Shown here: in pieces, positions 32,843 to 40,031 of the stretch
How the letters are laid out: every line of letters starts with the position of its first letter
Position numbering within the stretch: the first letter of the stretch is position 1
NCBI RefSeq assembly: GCF_017814435.1
Contig: NZ_JAGJCB010000003.1
Span: 186,001-250,000, forward strand
Origin: Mariniflexile gromovii
GTDB lineage: Bacteria > Bacteroidota > Bacteroidia > Flavobacteriales > Flavobacteriaceae
Length of the DNA stretch: 64,000 bases
Reading direction: 5' to 3'
Program-made: the position numbers and the translations under genes
Notes under the pieces: generated by a model
The model's database searches: none
The model's input: the letters and a program-made list of their open reading frames with translations, nothing else
What the model was told of the DNA's origin: nothing

Positions 32843-33823
32843 TTATTGCTGTTGCTGTTGTTGATTTTGATGTAGTTGTTGTTGTTGATGCTGTATGCGA
32901 TCTAAATTTTGCTGATAGCTATTATGGGTTTTAGAATCGGAAAATGTATTTGGTGGCAGTTCATAACTTTCTTTGTTTTTTGTGGAACTTATTTCAACTT
33001 TAACAAACAAATCTGAATCTACTTTTCTTTTAAAAACACCTTTTACAGGAGAACAATCGGCATAGTTTCTGCCAACGGCTAACCGCACATGGTTTTCATT
33101 TGCAATAGCGTTGTTTGTGGGATCTACACCAAACCATCCATAAAAAGGAATGTAAGCTTCAATCCATGCATGGGTAGCTCCTAAGCCTCTTGTGTTATCT
33201 TCCGCAGGACAAATATACCCGCTAACGTAGCGCGCAGGAATACCGCACATTTTTACCATTTGAAGTAAAATGTTTGTAAAATCCTGACAAACACCAGCTT
33301 TTAATTTCCAAACATCGTCTATCGTAGAATCTACATCTGTTACACCTTTTATGTAATTAAAGTTGTTATATACATATTCACAAAGTTCTAAAACAACTTT
33401 GGTAGGTGTTTTTTCATATAGGTTTTTTGATGCAATTAAATTTAAAATATCCTCAGAGCCACTAAATGGAGTTGGTTTAATAAAATCGATAATGTCTGCA
33501 TCGTATTTTTTTGTCTTTAATTCCTCCCATTGGGTTTTTAAATCTATGGTATCTTCTGGAAATAACTTATCGTAGGTTACTACTTCAACATCTGAAGTAA
33601 TAGTTAATTCATCATGTTGTTCTGTAATTAAAAAAGTGCCGACGCGGTTGTTATAAAAATCATTAAACGATTCCACAAATGGATTGTTTGTAACCGAAAT
33701 AAAATGAGAATTCACTTTTTGATATTGATCATTTATTGGGTACAGCCTAATTAAATTTGCGCCATCAATTACGTTATTGCTATAACTGAATTTTGTAATA
33801 TGTTTTATATAGAATGTTGCCAT
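32843..33823 (-). CDS. Transglutaminase-like protease/amidase with poly-Gln tail
   Basis: The 326-residue cytoplasmic protein (no signal peptide) starts at ATG 33823 (MATFYIKHITKFSY), giving an N-terminal bacterial transglutaminase-like beta domain (about 1-90) and a core with the Cys-His-Asp triad in AGVCQDFTN, ATHAWIEAY and GVDPTN. Translation could extend 48 bp upstream, overlapping the next gene, but the family start is as chosen. The last 25 residues are almost all Gln/His/Asn (QQQQLHQNQQQQQQ), from CAA/CAG repeats. It is the last gene of the alpha-E / ATP-grasp operon. Confidence 0.85.
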   Translation of the reverse strand: MATFYIKHITKFSYSNNVIDGANLIRLYPINDQYQKVNSHFISVTNNPFVESFNDFYNNRVGTFLITEQHDELTITSDVEVVTYDKLFPEDTIDLKTQWEELKTKKYDADIIDFIKPTPFSGSEDILNLIASKNLYEKTPTKVVLELCEYVYNNFNYIKGVTDVDSTIDDVWKLKAGVCQDFTNILLQMVKMCGIPARYVSGYICPAEDNTRGLGATHAWIEAYIPFYGWFGVDPTNNAIANENHVRLAVGRNYADCSPVKGVFKRKVDSDLFVKVEISSTKNKESYELPPNTFSDSKTHNSYQQNLDRIQHQQQQLHQNQQQQQQ

Positions 33824-33836
33824 GATGTTTTTTTTA

Positions 33837-34763
33837 TCAGTTAATATTAGAAAGATAAACGGAGTTGACATTCATTGAGATATTTCTAATATCTTGTTTA
33901 ATGTCAGCTATGTATTTGTGTAATCCTTGTTCTTTTATAGCTTCAACAGTTGTATATTTTATGTTGCTTTCTAGCTTTCCAATTAAAAACTCCAAGTTTG
34001 TTTTTTCAAGCTCGTTAGCGTCAATAAGTTTAGTAATATACCAGCTTAATTTATTGACACAGTAATATACCGATCTGGGGAATAATTTATCTTGAAAAAC
34101 CATTCTGATAATGTGTTCTTCGTTAAAGGTCGATTTATGGGTTTTTAAATACAATTGATACCCGCCAATAGAAAGCAATAAATTTTTCCAGTAAAAACTT
34201 TTTTCCAAACTATCAGAAGTGTTTCCAATTTCCATGAGTTTAAATTCTGTGAAATCAGATATTTGAATAACACGTTCCAAAAATTTGCCAATACTCATAA
34301 AATAGTATGAAGGACCTCGTTCTTGGGTATTATCGGAAGTTCCGTAATATATCAAGTGGTGATTTCTTAAATCTTCTAAAAATTCTACAGGATCTTCTTC
34401 CCGTAGCCGTCTTGGTAAATCTTTATCTGTTAGATATAAATAGTAATTATTGATACATAACCATAATTCTCTCGAAATATGTTCTTGTACACTTCGGGCG
34501 TTTTCTCTGGCTTTTGTAACAATATTCAAAACAGAGTTTGAATTATCGGTATTAAATACCATAAAATCGATACATTCTATGGCATCTTCTGTGTAAAACT
34601 CGTTTTCAGAAGTTGTAAAATTTTTAATAATTGGGGTCCATGAAAATAATTCAGGAGAGTCTTGATTGGCGTAAAAGTTCACTTTAAGCAAACTTAAAAT
34701 ACCATTACCTCGTTCCATATATCTATCCAACCAAATTAGGTTATTTGCTACTCTACTTAACAT
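33837..34763 (-). CDS. Alpha-E domain protein (DUF403/COG2307)
   Basis: All-helical protein of 308 residues, with the family opening MLSRVANNLIWLDRYMERGN and later DNTQERGPSYYFMSIGKFLERV. It lies 18 bp after the ATP-grasp gene and 13 bp before the transglutaminase gene. In the comparative study of amidoligase systems by Iyer and colleagues this domain accompanies circularly permuted ATP-grasp and transglutaminase proteins in predicted peptide-modification operons. It is not shown to be an enzyme. Confidence 0.88.
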   Translation of the reverse strand: MLSRVANNLIWLDRYMERGNGILSLLKVNFYANQDSPELFSWTPIIKNFTTSENEFYTEDAIECIDFMVFNTDNSNSVLNIVTKARENARSVQEHISRELWLCINNYYLYLTDKDLPRRLREEDPVEFLEDLRNHHLIYYGTSDNTQERGPSYYFMSIGKFLERVIQISDFTEFKLMEIGNTSDSLEKSFYWKNLLLSIGGYQLYLKTHKSTFNEEHIIRMVFQDKLFPRSVYYCVNKLSWYITKLIDANELEKTNLEFLIGKLESNIKYTTVEAIKEQGLHKYIADIKQDIRNISMNVNSVYLSNIN

Positions 34764-34781
34764 ATATTATTTTTTTCTGAA

Positions 34782-36224
34782 TTATTTTAATACCCAAGTG
34801 TCTTTACTGCCTCCGCCCTGTGAACTGTTAACCACCAACGAGCCTTTTTTAAGCGCAACTCTTGTAAGTCCGCCAGGGCAAATATCGATACCGTCTTTCC
34901 CTGCTAGGGCAAAAGGACGTAAATCGATACAACGAGGTGATAATTGTCCGTTAATATAACATGGCGCTGTTGATAGCCTAAGTATGGGTTGTGCAATAAA
35001 GTTTTCAGGTTTTTTCTTAACGTTGTCCAGATAATCTTTTATTTCTTCATCTGTTGCTTCATGGCCCATTAGCATGCCATAACCACCGCTACCATCGGTT
35101 TTTTTAATAACCATCTCTTTTATGTTTTTGGTTACATACTCCAACTCGTCTGGCCTTCCTAATTGATAGGTTTCAATATTTTTTAAAATGGGTTCTTCAT
35201 TTAAATAATATTTAATCATATCTGGTACATAAATATATATAGCCTTATCGTCTGCTATACCAGTTCCAGGAGCATTTACAATGTTTACATGGCCTTTTCT
35301 GTACGCTGCCATAATACCTGCAACGCCTAAAACGCTTTTCGCATTAAACTCTAAAGGGTCTAAGAAGTCATCATCAACACGCCTGTAAATTATATCTACC
35401 TGTTTTAAGCCGTTGGTGGTTTTCATGTAAACAAAATGGTTTTTAACCACCAAATCGCTGCCTTCCACCAGTTCAATACCCATTAAACGGGCCAGTGTGG
35501 TATGCTCGTAATAAGCTGAATTGTAAATTCCCGGTGTTAATAATACAATGTTAGGGTTGCTTAGGTCTGAAAGTTCCTTAAGCTTCTTGTAAAGCATGTT
35601 AGGGTAATTTGATACCGATCGCACATGGCTTTTAGGTAGAATGCCCGGAAACAATCGTTTGGAAATTTCTCTGTTTTCCAACATATAACTCACACCTGAT
35701 GGGGTTCTTAAATTATCTTCAAGTACATAAAATTCACCATCGTTATTTCTTATCAAATCAACTCCGGAAATGTGTACATATACATCGTAAGGCACTTTAA
35801 CACCTTTCATTTCCCTTAGGAAATTGGGGCAGGAGTAAATTAAATCGGCAGGAATTAAACCGTCTTTAATAATAAACTGTTCGTTATAAATATCTTTTAT
35901 AAATAGATTTAATGCCTTAAGACGTTGCTTAATACCTGATTCAATTTTATCCCATTCGGGTGCAGTGATAATTCTGGGAACAATATCAAAAGGAAATATT
36001 TTTTCAATACCCTCATTGTCATTATAAACCGTAAAAGTAACCCCCTGACTCATAAATAGCTGTTTAGAAAGGTCTTCTTTCTTAGTGAGTTTTTCTGGAG
36101 ATGTGTTTTCAAGATATTGAATAAAGCCCTCATATTGAGCTCTGAATTTCTTGTTATCACAGTACATTTCGTCCCAAGTACTAGGGAGCTTGTCGTAAGA
36201 CGAGAAAAGATGATTGTTATCCAT
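34782..36224 (-). CDS. Circularly permuted ATP-grasp protein (COG2308)
   Basis: Predicted carboxylate-amine ligase of 480 residues. Segments typical of the family include GVTFTVYNDNEG, PFDIVPRII, YILEDNLRTPSGVSYMLENR-like (written here as VLEDNLRTPSGVSYML), GSGGYGMLMG (ATP-binding loop) and DLRPFALAGKDG. First gene of a three-gene minus-strand operon with alpha-E and transglutaminase proteins. By family knowledge it should form amide bonds on an unidentified peptide or protein; that substrate is not in the operon. Confidence 0.88.
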   Translation of the reverse strand: MDNNHLFSSYDKLPSTWDEMYCDNKKFRAQYEGFIQYLENTSPEKLTKKEDLSKQLFMSQGVTFTVYNDNEGIEKIFPFDIVPRIITAPEWDKIESGIKQRLKALNLFIKDIYNEQFIIKDGLIPADLIYSCPNFLREMKGVKVPYDVYVHISGVDLIRNNDGEFYVLEDNLRTPSGVSYMLENREISKRLFPGILPKSHVRSVSNYPNMLYKKLKELSDLSNPNIVLLTPGIYNSAYYEHTTLARLMGIELVEGSDLVVKNHFVYMKTTNGLKQVDIIYRRVDDDFLDPLEFNAKSVLGVAGIMAAYRKGHVNIVNAPGTGIADDKAIYIYVPDMIKYYLNEEPILKNIETYQLGRPDELEYVTKNIKEMVIKKTDGSGGYGMLMGHEATDEEIKDYLDNVKKKPENFIAQPILRLSTAPCYINGQLSPRCIDLRPFALAGKDGIDICPGGLTRVALKKGSLVVNSSQGGGSKDTWVLK

Positions 36225-36243
36225 ATATTATAAGCTATAGAAC

Positions 36244-36251
36244 CAAATATA
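36244..36251 (-). promoter_or_regulatory. -7 promoter element for the ATP-grasp operon
   Basis: Exact TATATTTG on the minus strand, 20 bases before the start codon. The rest of 36225-36521 is very AT-rich with no gene or clear structure that I can see. Confidence 0.5.
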
Positions 36252-36521
36252 ATAAATTGGTAAAAGATTTTTAAGGAATTAACTATATAAGTAAATAAAA
36301 TTCAGTCTTTATATTAATTTATTAAAAATTATTCGAAATTTTAAAAACTAGCCTATTATTTGCTATTTATATTGTGTAATAAATAATTTTAGTAAGAAAG
36401 CATGTGTTTAAATTAGTAAATTATATTGACTATTTGAACAACATTAAATTATATTTAATAAAAATTTTTACATCAGGCAACCATTGGTGTAAAATAAGCG
36501 TCTTTATAAATAGAAGACTAA

Positions 36522-37100
36522 ATGAACTCAGTTTTGAAAGTAATACAACTCCATAAAGACGAGCCTACACTTATTAAAAGTGCAGCGAAAGGCAATAGGG
36601 AAGCACAACACCTCTTGTTTGAGTTGCATGCGCCAAAAATGTTAAGCGTTTGTAGGTATTATATTAAAGATGTTCAGCATGCCGAAGAAGCGATGCTTAA
36701 CGGGTTTTTTAAAGTGTTTTCTAATTTGAACAATTTTAGGGCAGATGGTAGCTTTGAAGGTTGGATACGCCGCATTATGGTTAGGGAGTCCATTTCGTTT
36801 TTACGACGGCAAAAAGAGGTTGAATTTCCAGTTGAAGACTTTGAAAATGTAAATGAGTATAGCGATGATATTAACACAAGCGTTGAAGTAGCTCAAATAC
36901 AACAATTAATTGACGCACTGCCCGAAGGCTATAAAATGGTATTTGTTATGTACGCCATTGAAGGTTATAAGCATCATGAAATTGCAGACATGTTGAAAAT
37001 TACCGAAGGCACATCAAAATCACAATTATTTAAAGCACGAAAAATGCTGCAAGAACGCTTACAGGAACTGAATAAAAATACAGGTTATGGAATTAAATAA
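36522..37100 (+). CDS. ECF-type RNA polymerase sigma factor
   Basis: The 192-residue protein has sigma region 2 (LFELHAPKMLSVCRYYIKD ... FSNLNNFRADGSFEGWIRRI) and region 4 (ALPEGYKMVFVMYAIEGYKHHEIADML with ITEGTSKSQLFKARKML). It overlaps the next gene by 14 bp, the normal arrangement for a sigma factor with its membrane-bound antagonist. Which genes it controls is unknown; the outer-membrane protein gene downstream is a natural candidate. Confidence 0.9.
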   Translation: MNSVLKVIQLHKDEPTLIKSAAKGNREAQHLLFELHAPKMLSVCRYYIKDVQHAEEAMLNGFFKVFSNLNNFRADGSFEGWIRRIMVRESISFLRRQKEVEFPVEDFENVNEYSDDINTSVEVAQIQQLIDALPEGYKMVFVMYAIEGYKHHEIADMLKITEGTSKSQLFKARKMLQERLQELNKNTGYGIK

Positions 37101-37830
37101 ATTTGATAATAATATAAAGGAAAAGTTAGAAGCTAGAAGTTTACAGCCATCTAGCCATGCGTGGAAAAAACTTTCAGAACGTTTAGACCACCAAGATAAA
37201 AAACAGAATAAGAAAACCTTTTGGTGGCTGGGTATAGCAGCTAGCATGGTGGGTGTTTTATTTGTAGCATTTCAGTTTTTTAATACTGAAGCAGTAAAGC
37301 CTAAACTAGTAGACTCGCCAACAGTTATTCAGAAAAATGAAAATATTCAGGTGGCGGTTGATGAGGTTGAAACGCAAGAAAAGGTGATAAAAGAACCTGA
37401 AAATAAAAGTAATCAGGAAAAGCTTCCACAAAAAGAAAAGCTTATGCATCATGCAAATGAACATCCAATAGCCATTTCCAGAGAAAACAATTCAGTTAAA
37501 GCGGAAAAGCCTATTCAATTAGATAAAGTAAATGAAGAAAGCTTAACGTTGGAAGAACAAAAAATACAAGATGTTGTTGCTAAAGTACAAGTATTGAAAT
37601 CACAAAATATTGAAGTTACCGATGCTGTTATAGACAACTTGTTGCTTGAAGCTCAAAAAGAAATCCGATTTAAAAGAATGTACAATACCACCACTGGCAT
37701 CGTGGATGCCAATATGTTGCTTCAGGAGGTTGAGGAAGATCTGGACCAATCGTTTAGAAGCAAAGTATTTGAAGCCATCAAAGCCAGTTATAGTACTGTA
37801 AAATCGGCGGTGGCACAACGGAATAATTAG
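37087..37830 (+). CDS. Probable anti-sigma factor (single membrane span)
   Basis: The 247-residue protein has an N-terminal cytoplasmic part of about 45 residues with a PSSHAWKKLSERLD motif often seen in Bacteroidota anti-sigma-like proteins, one membrane segment (WWLGIAASMVGVLFVAFQF) and a charged, coiled-coil-prone extracytoplasmic domain rich in Glu, Lys and Gln. The overlap with the sigma gene and topology argue for an antagonist; no zinc anti-sigma motif is present, so the call is by context. Confidence 0.65.
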   Translation: MELNKFDNNIKEKLEARSLQPSSHAWKKLSERLDHQDKKQNKKTFWWLGIAASMVGVLFVAFQFFNTEAVKPKLVDSPTVIQKNENIQVAVDEVETQEKVIKEPENKSNQEKLPQKEKLMHHANEHPIAISRENNSVKAEKPIQLDKVNEESLTLEEQKIQDVVAKVQVLKSQNIEVTDAVIDNLLLEAQKEIRFKRMYNTTTGIVDANMLLQEVEEDLDQSFRSKVFEAIKASYSTVKSAVAQRNN

Positions 37831-37832
37831 TT

Positions 37833-37856
37833 GTCATTCCTGCGAAAGCAAGAATC
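37833..37856. repeat. Dispersed repeat ATTCCTGC-GAAAGCAGGAAT, copy 3
   Basis: GTCATTCCTGCGAAAGCAAG and AATCT directly after the anti-sigma stop codon. One arm position has drifted from the palindrome. Confidence 0.65.
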
Positions 37857-37932
37857 TCATTAATAAAAAATAAAATTTTTATCATTCAAAAATCAATCAC
37901 TAACGCTCCTTAGGAGCAAAAAACGAACAGTT

Positions 37933-39012
37933 ATGCAAACAATTACCAAGTATTTAGCACTAGCAGTGCTAAGTTTAAGTGTGCAAATCATCAATGCACA
38001 AGACAGTATTCCAAATGGAAAAAATAAAGACAAAATTGAAGTCTTAGAAAATCTTAAAGAACAAATTCAAAATGAAGAACGTAATTTTTTAAAAGCAGAA
38101 GTTGAAGCTATTAATATAAGGTTGGATAAGGGTGAAATTACAAATGTAGAAGCAGAAATATTGAAGAAAGAATCTGCTAAAAAACGGGCATTAAATATTG
38201 AAAATCGATTAGCTATAATTGATAATAAAATTATGCTCATGAAACGTAATGATGAAGGCTATCGTATTAATAATGAAGAAGATTTATCGCGAGTTGGTTT
38301 TAGCATAGGCGGCAATGATGAAAGTTTTGCTGGTGTAAAGATTAATTATAAGAACAAACCAAAAAAATATGATTTAAGAACATCCAGCGATTTTGTTCTA
38401 GCTTTCGGTTTAAACAATGCTATTATTGATGGTGAAAAATTAGACGATTCACCTTATAAATTTGGAGGTTCCCGTTTTTTTGAAATAGGTTGGGCTTGGA
38501 AAACCCGCATTTTAAATGAATCTAATTTTATGCGTTTAAAATATGGTTATTCGTTTCAGTTTAATGGTTTAAAACCAAATGATAATCAATACTTTGTTCA
38601 AGATGGAGACCAGACCTCTTTAGAAGTATTTCCCGAAAATCTTAAAAAATCCAAACTTACCGTAACCAATTTAGTGTTTCCTGTGCATTTTGAATTTGGA
38701 CCATCTAAAAAAATAGAGAAAGACACTTATTTTAGATATTCTACCGACAATCAATTTAAAATAGGACTTGGCGGATATGGCGGTTTTAACATAGGCACAC
38801 GCCAAAAATTAAAATACGAGTTAGATGGCGATAGAAAAAAAGACAAGCAAAAGCAAAGCTTTAACACCAGTAATTTAGTGTACGGTTTAAGCGGATATAT
38901 TGCTTTTGATGATGTGGCGTTGTATGTTAAATACGATTTGTCTCCTATTTTTAAAGATCAAACCATCAAACAGAATAATATATCTATCGGTTTACGGTTT
39001 GATATGGATTAG
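37933..39012 (+). CDS. Outer-membrane beta-barrel protein with coiled-coil N-terminus
   Basis: A 359-residue exported protein, signal peptide MQTITKYLALAVLSLSVQIINAQ. Residues about 35-100 are a highly charged helical segment (EVLENLKEQIQNEERNFLKA and on), likely coiled coil, followed by a region of alternating strands ending in ISIGLRFDMD, a barrel-type C-terminus. It is third in the sigma/anti-sigma operon, after a 102-bp gap. I do not recognise a named family. A role as the envelope component or target of the sigma system is inference. Confidence 0.7.
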   Translation: MQTITKYLALAVLSLSVQIINAQDSIPNGKNKDKIEVLENLKEQIQNEERNFLKAEVEAINIRLDKGEITNVEAEILKKESAKKRALNIENRLAIIDNKIMLMKRNDEGYRINNEEDLSRVGFSIGGNDESFAGVKINYKNKPKKYDLRTSSDFVLAFGLNNAIIDGEKLDDSPYKFGGSRFFEIGWAWKTRILNESNFMRLKYGYSFQFNGLKPNDNQYFVQDGDQTSLEVFPENLKKSKLTVTNLVFPVHFEFGPSKKIEKDTYFRYSTDNQFKIGLGGYGGFNIGTRQKLKYELDGDRKKDKQKQSFNTSNLVYGLSGYIAFDDVALYVKYDLSPIFKDQTIKQNNISIGLRFDMD

Positions 39013-39033
39013 TTGAAAGGTGTTGAATAAACA

Positions 39034-39062
39034 AAAAAAGCTTCTGATTCAGAAGCTTTTTT
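39034..39062. terminator. Terminator after the outer-membrane protein gene
   Basis: Stem AAAAAAGCTTCTG / CAGAAGCTTTTTT around ATT, with A and T tracts on both sides; likely shared with the convergent gene at 39125. Confidence 0.85.
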
Positions 39063-39124
39063 CATTTAATGTTTGCAAATAGGCAAAGACGCCTTCTCAA
39101 ATGTAATGCTTTTGGCGCTTTTGT

Positions 39125-39859
39125 TTATTTGCTGTTAGGTGCTTTCTTTTTCATCAGTTTATCATATTCAAAAAAGTCCTTGGTTTCCTGAATAAGCAGT
39201 TTATTAACCTTAATCACTTCCTCTATCGATAGTTCATGATTACATAAATGTTTCATATCATTAGCAACCATTTGTTGATCTTTCAAAATATCCTTGTCTA
39301 ACTCCAAACCTACTATTCGTCCATCTTTATTTATTCTTTTAATTGACTTTAATTCACTAAACCTGTCGTGAAATGCGGTAATTGAAGAATAGTGTTCCAT
39401 TAATAATAAGATTCCATAAATCTTGTTAAGATTTTTCTTTGATAAATTACTGCCATATGCAAGTGTGTGCTCATACATAACATCGACACCTATCCTTTTT
39501 ATCTCAATTTTAGACCTGTTAATCACAGAAAATAAATTTTGAAGATTTAGAAGGACCGCAAATGCTACTCTGTACTGAACAGTATTCTGATGCTCCTTGA
39601 AATCTTTCTCAAATCTGTTTAAGAATTCTGGCAAGGTTAAATGTATTTTCTCAGGGTCATCCTTAATACTCGGAATGTGGTACTCAATTTTGTCATAGGT
39701 TAGAATATTGAATAAGACACCAAGGTATTTTTTGATATACAATTTAAAACTAATTCGCGCTTTCCATTCTTCATATTTTCTTTGAGCGAATGGAGTTGCA
39801 ACGGAAACTATGACCGCTACAATCGCGATTGTTAATGTTAGAATTTCGTTTTTATTCAT
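39125..39859 (-). CDS. Membrane-anchored protein of unknown function
   Basis: I do not recognise this 244-residue protein (ATG 39859, MNKNEILTLTIAIVAVIVSV). It has one N-terminal membrane segment, then a basic stretch (RKYEEWKARISFKLYIKKYLG) and a long helical cytoplasmic domain, no enzyme motif. A GTG six codons upstream is an alternative start. It stands alone between the sigma operon and dnaG and is flanked upstream by repeat copy 39877-39957. Such singletons vary between strains, but base composition does not obviously differ from neighbours. Confidence 0.6.
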   Translation of the reverse strand: MNKNEILTLTIAIVAVIVSVATPFAQRKYEEWKARISFKLYIKKYLGVLFNILTYDKIEYHIPSIKDDPEKIHLTLPEFLNRFEKDFKEHQNTVQYRVAFAVLLNLQNLFSVINRSKIEIKRIGVDVMYEHTLAYGSNLSKKNLNKIYGILLLMEHYSSITAFHDRFSELKSIKRINKDGRIVGLELDKDILKDQQMVANDMKHLCNHELSIEEVIKVNKLLIQETKDFFEYDKLMKKKAPNSK

Positions 39860-39876
39860 ATCGGTTATTAATTGCA

Positions 39877-39957
39877 CCTAATACAAAAATAAAGTTCCAT
39901 TTCAATGAACTTCATCTACAGTTAAACGAATTTACTAAATTTTCCCACAAATACAAA
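39877..39957. repeat. Hairpin repeat AAAGTTC...GAACTT, copy 2
   Basis: Starts AATACAAAAATAAAGTTCC, continues ATTTCAATGAACTTCATC, then GTTAAACGAATTTAC and CCCACAAATA. Matches 32707-32790 block by block with a deletion of about ten bases. Confidence 0.65.
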
Positions 39958-40031
39958 TTTTCAAAAGAAAGGTATATTTCACTAATCAATAGTTTATAAT
40001 TATCTTTACATTCAAAAATAATTTTCCATAA

